Position numbers and translations under genes: made by a program. The notes below the pieces were generated by a model, which did no database searches, was not told where the DNA came from, and saw only the letters and a program-made list of their open reading frames with translations. A DNA stretch of 21,827 nt from Longimonas sp046498435 (GTDB lineage Bacteria; Bacteroidota; Rhodothermia; Rhodothermales; Salinibacteraceae), in NCBI RefSeq assembly GCF_046498435.1, contig NZ_JAWOAR010000246.1, positions 1-21,827 on the forward strand, in the 5' to 3' direction. Of the stretch, positions 1-7,264 are shown in pieces (positions within the stretch are counted from its first letter, which is position 1; every line of letters begins with the position of its first letter).

Positions 1-193
1 GGGCCTCGGCCCGGTCGCCGAAGACCGGGAACCGGACCAGGAGAGCATCGATTTCCCGGGCGGAGCGGGCGTAGTCACCCCGTTTCCCGGCCAGGTAACC
101 CCGGGCGAAGAGGGCGTTGTCAAGGAGGCTGGAGAGGTTGTCGGGGTCGCGCTCGATGATCCGGTTCAGCATCTGGGCGGCCCCGTCACTCAT
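1..193 (-). CDS. TPR-like repeat protein, fragment cut by the window edge
   Basis: An open minus-strand frame runs from an ATG at 193 to the left edge, about 64 residues. It reads as two amphipathic helices of tetratricopeptide style: residues such as ERDPDN, then NALFARGYLAGKRGDYA, then LLVRFPVFGD. The DP-N turn and the G-Y/D-A spacing are typical of TPR units that mediate protein-protein contacts. The frame stays open upstream of the ATG as far as about 209, so the true start may lie beyond the junction with the flavodoxin fragment. Codon choice (many CGG, GGG, CCC) looks different from the rest of the window, which suggests this piece has another origin. The function cannot be assigned. 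Confidence 0.5.
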   Translation of the reverse strand, partial: MSDGAAQMLNRIIERDPDNLSSLLDNALFARGYLAGKRGDYARSAREIDALLVRFPVFGDRAEA

Positions 194-209
194 CCCCCCT
201 TCCAGGGGC

Positions 210-497
210 ATTCTGTATGCGCTTCAGCATCTGGGATACGTTATTCCGCCCCAGGCCGATGCGGGTTGGATTGGCGAAGCCGGACCCGGACTCAGCTACG
301 GCGACAAGCGCGACAATGGCACCCACGCAGGCGAGGACAACGACTTCACGCAGCGCAACACTACGTTCATGACGTGGAATCTGATGCACATGGCGCATAT
401 GATCGACCAGGCTGGGGGCATTCCGGCGCACGGCAATCAGCGCTCCGAATGGGCAGCCGGCTGCCGCTTCGACCACCCCAACCCCGAGCATCGGTAA
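210..497 (+). pseudogene. C-terminal fragment of a flavodoxin-family NAD(P)H-dependent FMN reductase
   Basis: The frame ending at 495-497 (TAA) encodes about 95 residues with the hallmark tail of a flavodoxin-like NADPH-dependent FMN reductase family. It contains YALQHLGYVIPPQADAGW, then a short acidic loop, then NRNTT-like RNTTFMTWNL, then GGIPAHGNQRSEW and an ending like NPEHR. Recognisable similarity begins at about 210. The N-terminal flavin-binding half is absent, and the preceding sequence instead reads as a TPR protein on the other strand. The gene is therefore 5'-truncated, either by a real rearrangement or by a chimeric contig end. The 117-209 stretch is open in the same frame but looks like antisense of the TPR fragment. 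A terminator follows at 585-618. Confidence 0.7.
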
Positions 498-584
498 ACT
501 GACTGGTACATCTGCGCCCGATCTTCACGGCACGAGCGGCGTATTGCATCTGCGAACGGCCCGCCGAATGCCTATTATGCTTGT

Positions 585-618
585 GCAGCATCTGCTTTGC
601 GGCGGGTGCTGCTTTTTT
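585..618 (+). terminator. Rho-independent terminator after the flavodoxin-family fragment
   Basis: The arms GCAGCATC (585-592) and GGTGCTGC (605-612) form an 8-bp stem with one T-G pair and a 12-base loop. The stem is followed directly by six T residues (613-618). It lies 88 bases past the flavodoxin stop and 39 bases before the antiporter ATG, so it should separate the two units. Confidence 0.75.
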
Positions 619-657
619 GCTTGAGACCAACGGCGTCTTTGGGCGCCTCCGACACGT

Positions 658-3162
658 ATGATCGCGCTTCCCATTTCGAACCCGGTGCTCATCTTTGCCA
701 CGGTGATGCTCATCGTGCTGCTGGCTCCCATGCTGTTTCGGCGCCTGGGGGTGCCAGGACTGGTCGGGCTCATCGTGGCCGGGGCCGTTGTCGGGCCCAA
801 TGCCATCGGACTGCTCGAACGCGGCGACACGTTCGAACTGCTGGGCACGGTGGGCCTGCTGTATCTCATGTTCACGGCCGGGCTGTCGATGGACCTAAAC
901 CAGTTTGCGCAGCAGAAAGGGCGCAGTTTCGTGTTTGGGTTCATCTCGTTCCTGATGCCGCAGCTCCTGGCGCTGGGCACGGGCCACTACCTCATGGGAT
1001 GGGACCTGATGACATCGCTCCTTGTCGGCGCCGTCGTGGGGTCGCATACGCTGCTGGCGTACCCGATTGCCGAGCGCCTGGGCATCACCAAAAACCCGTC
1101 CGTCACCATGACGATGGGCGGCACCATGGTGACCGATCTGGTGTCGCTGCTCATCTTGGCAATTGTGTCGGCGCTGGTATCGGGCGAGAGCGGGCTGTTC
1201 TTCTGGATCCAGTTCGTGGTGCTCGTGAGTGGGTACGGCGTCGTCATCTTCTTTGCATTGCCGCGCCTGGGACGCGCTTTCTTCCAGGGCTCTGACCGGC
1301 AGGCTGACATGGAGTTTGTCTTCTTGCTTGCCGTGGTGTTTGTGGCTGCCTATGCTGCTGAACTGGTCTATCTGGCTCCTATCATTGGTGCGTTCATGAC
1401 CGGCATTGCGCTGAACCGCCTGGTGCCCGAGCGCAGCGCACTCATGCTCCGCATCAAGTTTGTGGGAGATGCGCTGTTCATCCCGTTCTTCCTCATCTCG
1501 GTGGGCATGCTGGTAGATGCATCGGTGCTGGTGCAGGGCCTGGAGGTCTGGCTGCTGGCCGGACTGCTCACGGCCATGGTGTGGGGCGGCAAGTTCATCG
1601 CCGCACAAGCGGTGCAGTGGATCTACCGCTATTCCAGCACCGAGCGCTGGGTGATCTTTGGCCTCTCTACGCCGCAGGCTGCCGCCACGCTCGCCGTTAC
1701 GCTTATTGGATTCGAAATGGGGCTTTTTAGTGAGGCCCTGGTCAACGCTGTCATTCTGCTGATTCTGGCGACAAGCATTCTGGGGCCGTCACTCGTCGAA
1801 AAATACGGACGCGAACTGGCGCTTCAAGCCGAACGCGCCGCCTACAACCCCACCGATGTGCCGCAGCGCATCATGGTGCCGCTGGCCAACCCCGAATCCG
1901 CGAACGACCTGATGGATGTGGCCGTGCTGCTGCGCGCCGACGTTTCTGAAGAAGCTATCTACCCCACTACGGTCGTCCGCGACGGCCCCAACGTAGAGAG
2001 CGATGTGGCACATGGCGAGTCGATTCTTAGCAAGGCAGTGCTGCACGCTGCGGCCTCTGAGGTACCTGTGATTCCCAGCACGCGCATCGACTACAACGTG
2101 GTCAATGGCATGGTGCGGGCCATTAAAGAAGATCGCATCTCGACGGTCGTCATTGGATGGCACGGGCAGAGCACCGCGCGTGAGTATATCTTTGGTAGTG
2201 TGCTCGATCAGCTGCTGGAGCGCACCCGTCAAATGATTATCGTGAGCCGCTTTGCGCATCCCATGAACACGCACACCCGCATGGTGCTGGCGGTGCCGCC
2301 GTATGCTGACCGCGAATCGGGATTTGCAGATGCCATGCGCGCGCTCAAGGTGCTGTGCAATCAGGCAGGCCTCGACCTGGTCCTGGTTGCTGCCGAAGCC
2401 TCCATAGAGCCGCTGTCCCGGCGGATCGACGCCACCAAACCCTCGGTGCCGTGGACCACCCAGCCCATGGAGCAGTGGGGGCATCTCATTCGCACGCTCG
2501 ACGACCTGGTGGAGCCGAACGACCTGCTGGTGCTCATGAACGAGCGCGAGGGGTCGATTGCCTGGCGCCCCGGCCTCGACCGGCTGCCCGGCGTCATCGC
2601 CCAGCGCTTCGACGACCACACATTCCTAACCGTGTACATGTCTGAGGGGCGGTTTGCCCCCGGTCCCAGCAGCCTCCCCGACCGCATCGACTCCGGCGTG
2701 CTCTACGAGGCGCTACGCCCCGAGTGCGTGGTCATGGGTCTACCCGACGCCGACACCGACGACATGCTCCGCCACGTCATGCGCTGTGCTCTTGGCGATC
2801 ATCCCGACGTCATCGAAGCCGTGCTGCCTCGACTGCTAAGCGCCGAAGGCTACGCGCCCGAACTACGCCCAGGCGTGGCGCTCTACGCCGCCCACACACA
2901 GCATGTGGAGCAGTCATCGCTCCTCGTCGGCATCAGCGCCGACGGCGTGCGCCCGAAGTACACCAGCGGCCCGGTCCACGTGGTGCTGGTGCTGCTGGTG
3001 CCGCGCACCGTACCTACCGATCGGTATCTGCAACACCTGGCAGCGGCCGCCGAGCTTATTCAGACGAATGAAGCTGTCGATTCTCTTCGCACCGCCGAAA
3101 CCGCAAAAACAGCTCGCAAACGGCTGTTGGAGGAAGCAATTACGGTGTCTTCCGGAGCATAG
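658..3162 (+). CDS. CPA2-type cation/proton antiporter fused to Usp-like domains and a C-terminal PTS EIIA-like domain
   Basis: This is an 834-residue inner-membrane protein. Residues 1-385 hold about 12 hydrophobic helices of the Na_H_Exchanger/Kef family, which swaps Na+ or K+ for protons, with GLLYLMFTAGLSMDL and a late GLSTPQAAATLAVT segment. Residues 400-540 form a universal-stress-protein-like domain with a G-2x-G-9x-G-S nucleotide-binding motif (G500, G503, G513-S514). Residues 545-680 look like a second, more degenerate Usp unit. Residues 690-830 have the pattern of a PTS EIIA type-2 domain: VIEAVLPRLLSAEGYAPELRPGVAL, then VHVVLVLLVP, then HLAAAAELIQ. The usual PH dipeptide is replaced by YAAH, with His746 and His749 nearby. 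ATG 658 is chosen because hydrophobic sequence starts at once. No good Shine-Dalgarno is visible. The ion specificity is unknown; the domain assignment is firm for the antiporter and probable for the rest. Confidence 0.92.
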   Translation: MIALPISNPVLIFATVMLIVLLAPMLFRRLGVPGLVGLIVAGAVVGPNAIGLLERGDTFELLGTVGLLYLMFTAGLSMDLNQFAQQKGRSFVFGFISFLMPQLLALGTGHYLMGWDLMTSLLVGAVVGSHTLLAYPIAERLGITKNPSVTMTMGGTMVTDLVSLLILAIVSALVSGESGLFFWIQFVVLVSGYGVVIFFALPRLGRAFFQGSDRQADMEFVFLLAVVFVAAYAAELVYLAPIIGAFMTGIALNRLVPERSALMLRIKFVGDALFIPFFLISVGMLVDASVLVQGLEVWLLAGLLTAMVWGGKFIAAQAVQWIYRYSSTERWVIFGLSTPQAAATLAVTLIGFEMGLFSEALVNAVILLILATSILGPSLVEKYGRELALQAERAAYNPTDVPQRIMVPLANPESANDLMDVAVLLRADVSEEAIYPTTVVRDGPNVESDVAHGESILSKAVLHAAASEVPVIPSTRIDYNVVNGMVRAIKEDRISTVVIGWHGQSTAREYIFGSVLDQLLERTRQMIIVSRFAHPMNTHTRMVLAVPPYADRESGFADAMRALKVLCNQAGLDLVLVAAEASIEPLSRRIDATKPSVPWTTQPMEQWGHLIRTLDDLVEPNDLLVLMNEREGSIAWRPGLDRLPGVIAQRFDDHTFLTVYMSEGRFAPGPSSLPDRIDSGVLYEALRPECVVMGLPDADTDDMLRHVMRCALGDHPDVIEAVLPRLLSAEGYAPELRPGVALYAAHTQHVEQSSLLVGISADGVRPKYTSGPVHVVLVLLVPRTVPTDRYLQHLAAAAELIQTNEAVDSLRTAETAKTARKRLLEEAITVSSGA

Positions 3163-3191
3163 CGATCACTGCCGAGGAGCAGTTCAGCGCG

Positions 3192-4049
3192 CTACGCTCC
3201 GATGCGCTGCACCAACTGCCCAAAGAGCGCCCGCACTTGCGGACGCGCTTCGTTGGCGGCGGCGACGATAGCATCGAGCGTGGCGGGCTCCAGCGCGTCG
3301 GGCAGGCACATATCGGTCACAACGGAGACCGCCAGGCAGCGCACGCCCATGTGGTGCGCGGCAATCACCTCGGGCACGGTGCTCATGCCTACCAGGTCGG
3401 CTCCGTCGTCGCGCATTTTGCGGTACTCGGCTCGCGTCTCCAGCATCGGCCCCGGCACGGCCAGGTACACCCCCCGGTGCAGTTCCACCCCTTGCTCCAG
3501 CGCCACCTCCCGCGCCCGAGCACACAACTCCAGATCGTACGGCGCACTCATATCCGGAAAGCGCGGGCCCCACGCCTCCACATTCGGCCCCATGAGCGGA
3601 TTGGTGCCCTGCTCGTTGATGTGATCGGTAATCAGCACCACATCGCTCGTGGCGTACTGCGGATTCAACCCGCCCGCGGCATTAGAAAGCAGGAGCGTCT
3701 GCACCCCGAGTTCGCCCAGCACGCGCACCGGAAAGGCCACCTCGTGCGCCGTGTAGCCCTCGTACAGATGCATCCGCCCGTTCATGGCCAGCACGGGCGT
3801 CGCATCCAGCCCCCCCATGAGCAGTTCGCCCTCGTGCATCGACGTGGTGGCTGCCGGAAAGCCCGGGATGTCGGCATACGGAAGGCGCACCTCCACCTCA
3901 ATGTCGTCGTGCAGCGCGCCCAGTCCGGTGCCCAGCACCAGCGCCACCGGCGGCACCGGCGTCGTGCCCAGTGCGTTGCGCACAAACGTGGCCGCCTCAC
4001 TGACGGCGTCGCGATAGGCGGTCATGTCGGGAATGTGGGGATGGGGCAT
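3192..4049 (-). CDS. Purine nucleoside phosphorylase (trimeric PNP class)
   Basis: A 285-residue cytosolic enzyme for phosphorolysis of purine nucleosides to free base and (deoxy)ribose-1-phosphate in purine salvage. The family signatures occur in order: VLGTGLGAL (phosphate loop), HEGELLMG, NGRMHLYEGY, SNAAGGLNP, then ETRAEYRKMRDDGADLVGMS and TVPEVIAAHHMGV. Length is normal for class I PNPs. Where mammalian enzymes have the base-reading Asn243, this protein reads VVTDMCLP, with Asp246 at the matching place by eye, which could widen base specificity. It converges on the antiporter with a 29-base gap and no obvious terminator. It is divergent from the DUF547 gene, so its promoter should lie in 4050-4238. 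The start ATG at 4049 is the only reasonable one. Confidence 0.93.
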   Translation of the reverse strand: MPHPHIPDMTAYRDAVSEAATFVRNALGTTPVPPVALVLGTGLGALHDDIEVEVRLPYADIPGFPAATTSMHEGELLMGGLDATPVLAMNGRMHLYEGYTAHEVAFPVRVLGELGVQTLLLSNAAGGLNPQYATSDVVLITDHINEQGTNPLMGPNVEAWGPRFPDMSAPYDLELCARAREVALEQGVELHRGVYLAVPGPMLETRAEYRKMRDDGADLVGMSTVPEVIAAHHMGVRCLAVSVVTDMCLPDALEPATLDAIVAAANEARPQVRALFGQLVQRIGA

Positions 4050-4149
4050 CGTGATATTGGCACAGATGAGCAGACCAAGAAGACGCGAAACTGTACCGCA
4101 CGCCGCTGTAACAGATCCAGCGGTTGCCCGTCATAGCATATACTGCCTG

Positions 4150-4194
4150 CGCATCTCCTGATATGTTCTCTGGACAGGTTCATTGGGAGATGCG
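4150..4194. promoter_or_regulatory. Inverted repeat in the PNP/DUF547 divergent promoter region
   Basis: The 9-base arms CGCATCTCC (4150-4158) and GGAGATGCG (4186-4194) are perfect reverse complements, 27 bases apart. They sit between the divergent PNP and DUF547 genes. They could be an operator pair or a leader hairpin of the DUF547 message. No regulator gene is nearby, so this is only a positional argument. Confidence 0.3.
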
Positions 4195-4238
4195 AATTGC
4201 CTGCATCGTTGACAGATGCCTTCTCATCCCCCCTGCTT

Positions 4239-5027
4239 ATGCGCTCTTTGCACGTCCGCTGTTGGACGCCGGTGCTCCTGCTCCTTGCGCTATTCGTGAG
4301 CATCCCCGCCACCGCACAGCCCGCCGACCACAGCGCGTTCACCGATGTGCTTAACACCTACGTGGACGCCGAGCATCGCGTCGATTACGCGCAGCTCCGT
4401 GCCGACCGCGCCACCACGCTCGACCCGTACCTGGAGCAGCTCGCCACTGCCGATCTGGAGTCGCTCTCTCGCGATGCGCGCCTTGCATTCTGGATGAACG
4501 CCTACAACGCACTGACCATCGCGCTCATTCTGGAGCACGACTCCATCGACACCATCTGGGCCATCACACCCGGCGACACGCCCGAGACCACGGAGGAGAG
4601 TCCGTTCGAACTGCCCGTAGGCACCGTGGCCGATACCATGCGCACGCTCGACGAGATTGAGCACGGCATCATCCGCGAGCGCTTCGACGAGCCGCGCATC
4701 CACTTTGCGCTGGTCTGCGCCGCCGCAAGCTGTCCGCCCCTGCGCCGCGAAGCCTACACGGGCGATGCCCTCGATGCGCAGTTGGAGGACCAGACCCGGG
4801 CCTTCCTGCACAACCCGGCCCTCAACCAGATCCCCGCCACCAAGGACACCTTGCGCCTCTCTCGCCTGTTCGACTGGTACCAGGCGGACTTTGGGCCGGA
4901 TGCCGAAGCCGTGCAGCAGTACATCGCGCCGTACATAGACGACCCCGAGGTGCAAGAAGCTCTGCGCAACGGCACCTACACCGTTGACTATATGCCGTAC
5001 GACTGGGCGCTGAACGCGCAGCGGTAG
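4239..5027 (+). CDS. Exported DUF547 domain protein
   Basis: The protein has 262 residues from ATG 4239. The frame also opens at a TTG at 4197, but ATG 4239 places a clean signal peptide at the N-terminus (MRSLHVRCW, then LLLLALFVSIPATAQ, probable cleavage after ATA), so it is preferred. The mature part is a DUF547 domain with the usual marks: HRVDYAQL, ARLAFWMNAYNALTI, then DEIEHGIIRERFDEPRIHFALVCAA, the conserved ASCPPLRREAYTG, and LSRLFDWYQADFG. DUF547 proteins are widespread exported or periplasmic proteins with no settled function; a papain-like fold has been suggested for the family. The C-terminus DYMPYDWALN is also typical. It is convergent with the kinase gene, with a 10-base gap. 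Confidence 0.88.
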   Translation: MRSLHVRCWTPVLLLLALFVSIPATAQPADHSAFTDVLNTYVDAEHRVDYAQLRADRATTLDPYLEQLATADLESLSRDARLAFWMNAYNALTIALILEHDSIDTIWAITPGDTPETTEESPFELPVGTVADTMRTLDEIEHGIIRERFDEPRIHFALVCAAASCPPLRREAYTGDALDAQLEDQTRAFLHNPALNQIPATKDTLRLSRLFDWYQADFGPDAEAVQQYIAPYIDDPEVQEALRNGTYTVDYMPYDWALNAQR

Positions 5028-5037
5028 GCCAGGCTAC

Positions 5038-6138
5038 TCACCTCGCCAACAGAGCAAACGTATCCACCTCCTCGGGCGTGCGAAGGTGGCGGGCGGCTTC
5101 GGCGACGGCGCGTTGCATGACGGGATGCGTGGGGGCGAGTCCGTCGTACAGGTAGCCGTCTTGAAACGCGCCGGTGGTGCGCGCCAGAATCTCGCATCCC
5201 ATGTGTAGCGCGGCAGTGCGGCACACTTCGGGACCGCAGAACGCCTCTACCGCTTCGGGACGCTCGGCCCGCACGGTCTCGCGGTACCGAGCCAGAAACT
5301 GCCGGAAGCAGGCCTGAGCCCCGTGTTCGGCGATATGCGACGGCGCGCGGTGCGCGAGCATCCAGCAGTGGGCCGCAATATGCCCGAGGTCTTGCGCCGG
5401 ATGTCCGTAGTGCGCCAGCTCCCAGTCGATGAGACGCACCTCCATCGCATCCTCAGACCCTGTATCCACCAGTACCGAACGCGGCCACAGATCGCCCATG
5501 ATCATGCAGCGCCCCGGCTCCTGAAAGCGCTCCCCCAATGCCGTAGCGCGGCGGCCCAGCGCCTCGGCATCTTCGATGTCGGCGGCCTCCAGAAACGCGC
5601 CGACCCGGCTGTACTGCACGTCGTGGCGCGTGGCTTGCATCGCTGGGTTTGCTATCTGCTCGGCAAGGGTGGCATCGCCGTAAGTGCGCGTGTGCAAGTG
5701 CCCGATGAAGCGTGCCAGCCCCGCCCCAGCGTCAGCTGCTTTGCTGGTGGGAGGCGCACCATGCAGCCAGGTGCCCAGATCGGACAGGTCGCCCAGGTCC
5801 TCCATCACCAGAAGTGGGGCCTCGGCATCCCACCCAAGCCGCTTCGGCGGGCGACACGCGGGCGTGGCTAACTCGGCAAGTGGTGCGCCGGGTGCAAACA
5901 GGGCAAGGCATCGTGCCGACACGTGCAGCCGCTCCGGGTCAAGCGGCACCTCGGGCGCACTGGCGATGTGCGGCGGTGCGTACTTGGCAATGACCGACGC
6001 AGGCTGGCCGGGCACACGCCACACTTTGTTCAGGTTGCCGCCAGGCATGCGCATGGGCGCCCCCGTTGCGGTAAATGTGGGATACGCAGCCTCAACGCGC
6101 TCCGTGACGGTGTTTTCGGATACGAGGGAAGCAATCAT
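5038..6138 (-). CDS. Phosphotransferase of the APH / methylthioribose-kinase-like family
   Basis: The protein has 366 residues from ATG 6138. The frame extends further upstream, but the ATG at 6138 overlaps the stop of the preceding phosphorylase as ATGA, which fixes the start and implies translational coupling. The N-lobe has a GGNLNKVWRV loop (about 33-42) and SVIAKYAPPHI with the probable ATP lysine K52, followed by LDPERL. All three resemble 5-methylthioribose kinase. A hinge VMEDLG follows at 112-117. The catalytic loop reads MGDLWPRSVLV, with Asp216 kept, the usual His replaced by Met and the usual Asn by Ser221 (Ser also occurs in MTR kinases). LIDWELAHYG supplies the metal-binding Asp238. 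It is likely to phosphorylate a small sugar or nucleoside-derived hydroxyl group. Antibiotic resistance is unlikely given the neighbour, but the substrate is unknown. Confidence 0.85.
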   Translation of the reverse strand: MIASLVSENTVTERVEAAYPTFTATGAPMRMPGGNLNKVWRVPGQPASVIAKYAPPHIASAPEVPLDPERLHVSARCLALFAPGAPLAELATPACRPPKRLGWDAEAPLLVMEDLGDLSDLGTWLHGAPPTSKAADAGAGLARFIGHLHTRTYGDATLAEQIANPAMQATRHDVQYSRVGAFLEAADIEDAEALGRRATALGERFQEPGRCMIMGDLWPRSVLVDTGSEDAMEVRLIDWELAHYGHPAQDLGHIAAHCWMLAHRAPSHIAEHGAQACFRQFLARYRETVRAERPEAVEAFCGPEVCRTAALHMGCEILARTTGAFQDGYLYDGLAPTHPVMQRAVAEAARHLRTPEEVDTFALLAR

Positions 6139-6941
6139 GCGTCCGTGTCGTCGTTGAATCGAAAGATGCGATTTCCAAACGGCACTGGCTGGCCCTCGTG
6201 CAGAAAGCGCCGTACGACCTGCTCCTGCTCGGCGCGCGATCGGTCGAGCGTGTCGGCGAGGGCAGCGCGATCCTCGGGCGGGTCGTGGTCGGGAAGCGAG
6301 TACTTGTGTCCCACCACAAGCGCGGCACACGGAATCTCCAGTTCATTGGCCAGCACCACCTCGGGCGCCAGCGTCATGGAGTTGACCTGTGCGCCCAGCC
6401 GGGGCCACATCCGGTTTTCGGCAGCGGTTTTGCCGCGCGGACCGCCCACATAGGCAAAGACGACCTCCGCATCAGCAATTGGAGCATCTACGGTATGCGC
6501 CAGCGAACGAAGCTGCGTGTTGAGGGCCGAGGCAAAGAGTCCGTCGTCGAGCACCAGGTGGCCGTGGTCGGCAGTGGGTTCCTCGAACATGGTGCAGGTG
6601 GAGCCGTCGGGGAGGCGGTTGTCGGGCATAATCAGGTCGCGCACCAGCAGCGGCGTGTACAGCGGCACGTCGGCGTCCAACACGCCCACAGAGCTTGTCA
6701 CGAGCAGCGCGCCGCAGCCGACCTCGCGCAGCGCCGCGGCTTGCGCCCGGTAGTTGATCTGGTTGGGCAGGAGCCGGTGCGGTACGTCGTGCCGAAACAG
6801 CACGTAGGCAGGACGCTCCGCATCTGCCACCCGATGCAGGGGTTGCGTGCCCCACGGCGTATCCACCTCAACGCGGGTCAGGTCGAGCGATCCGGTGAGG
6901 GTGTGGAAGGCGCTTCCTAAAATGGCGGCTACGGCGGACAT
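6135..6941 (-). CDS. MTAP/PNP-family nucleoside phosphorylase with an altered base pocket
   Basis: The protein has 268 residues from ATG 6941. A TTG at 6971 adds ten residues and is less likely, because the family starts at the ILGSAF strand. Similarity to 5'-methylthioadenosine phosphorylase is clear: LPNQINYRAQAAALREVG, VTSSVGVL, GGPRGKTAAENRM, and GAQVNSMTLAPEVVLANEL. Phosphate- and ribose-contacting positions look kept (G9-S10, R50-H51, T82-S83, M189). Where human MTAP has the adenine-binding ATDYD strand, this protein reads VGHKYS (K213, S215), and the Phe of GPRF is Gly170. The base specificity therefore probably differs from adenine, or the reaction differs. It is the first gene of a two-gene unit, its stop overlapping the kinase start by four bases. 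It acts in the cytosol; the substrate is not known. Confidence 0.82.
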   Translation of the reverse strand: MSAVAAILGSAFHTLTGSLDLTRVEVDTPWGTQPLHRVADAERPAYVLFRHDVPHRLLPNQINYRAQAAALREVGCGALLVTSSVGVLDADVPLYTPLLVRDLIMPDNRLPDGSTCTMFEEPTADHGHLVLDDGLFASALNTQLRSLAHTVDAPIADAEVVFAYVGGPRGKTAAENRMWPRLGAQVNSMTLAPEVVLANELEIPCAALVVGHKYSLPDHDPPEDRAALADTLDRSRAEQEQVVRRFLHEGQPVPFGNRIFRFNDDTDA

Positions 6942-7021
6942 AAGGGCGTTGGGGGGATGGTGACGGTTCAAAATGCACTGATCAATGGGGGTACCTGTGA
7001 CGCAGGAGCGTCCTGCTTATC

Positions 7022-7045
7022 CGTCCAACGGGGGACCGTTGGACG
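7022..7045. repeat. Perfect 10-bp stem-loop
   Basis: CGTCCAACGG (7022-7031) and CCGTTGGACG (7036-7045) are perfect complements around a GGGA tetraloop. There is no T-run on either strand, so it is not a classical terminator. A second small hairpin (7002-7016) is 5 bases away. Possible roles are transcript 3'-end protection for the receptor mRNA or a protein-binding palindrome upstream of the phosphorylase operon. Confidence 0.6.
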
Positions 7046-7097
7046 CAGGGGATGCAGAGGAATGGGCGGATGGGCAGAACGCTAACGCTCCACATCC

Positions 7098-7224
7098 TGT
7101 CATTCTGAGGAGCGAAGCGAGGGCCGTAGGTCATGCCTGTTGTACGAAGAATCTCCCCCACTGCGAGCCCAACAGGTGCAAGAAGGAGATTTTTCGACTC
7201 CGCTTCGCTCCGCTCAAAATGACA
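7098..7224. repeat. Dispersed inverted-repeat element, copy 1 (TGTCAT ends)
   Basis: The outer arms are TGTCATTCTGAGGAGCGAAG (from 7098) and, at 7201-7224, the reverse complement of TGTCATTTTGAGCGGAGCGA, differing by a 2-base gap and one base. Inner arms CGAAGAATCTCC (7145-7156) and GGAGATTTTTCG (7185-7196) also pair with one mismatch. The whole 127 bases can fold as one long hairpin. Related ends occur at 12309-12499, 13381-13446 and 16488. It encodes nothing and resembles REP/MITE-like repeats common between bacterial genes. Confidence 0.7.
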
Positions 7225-7264
7225 ACCCTGTAGGTGGCAACTTGAGTTACTTAACTGAATCCGA

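Larger units (their letters stand above)
6942..7264. other. Gene-free stretch with hairpins and a dispersed repeat
   Basis: This lies between the phosphorylase start and the receptor stop, both on the minus strand. It holds a 6-bp hairpin GCAGGA/TCCTGC (7002-7016), a 10-bp perfect hairpin (7022-7045) and one full inverted-repeat element (7098-7224). No coding frame in it looks real. The promoter of the phosphorylase/kinase unit should lie at its left end, but no convincing boxes were seen. Confidence 0.6.

Noticed and set aside
5038..6138. Aminoglycoside resistance by the APH-fold protein.
   Set aside because: Coupling to a nucleoside phosphorylase and the MTR-kinase-like N-lobe point to metabolism; no resistance or mobile context is present.
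5038..6330. Long 430-codon version of the kinase.
   Set aside because: The extra 64 residues are Arg/Ala-rich antisense-like sequence lying inside the phosphorylase gene; the ATGA overlap at 6135-6138 gives the natural start.
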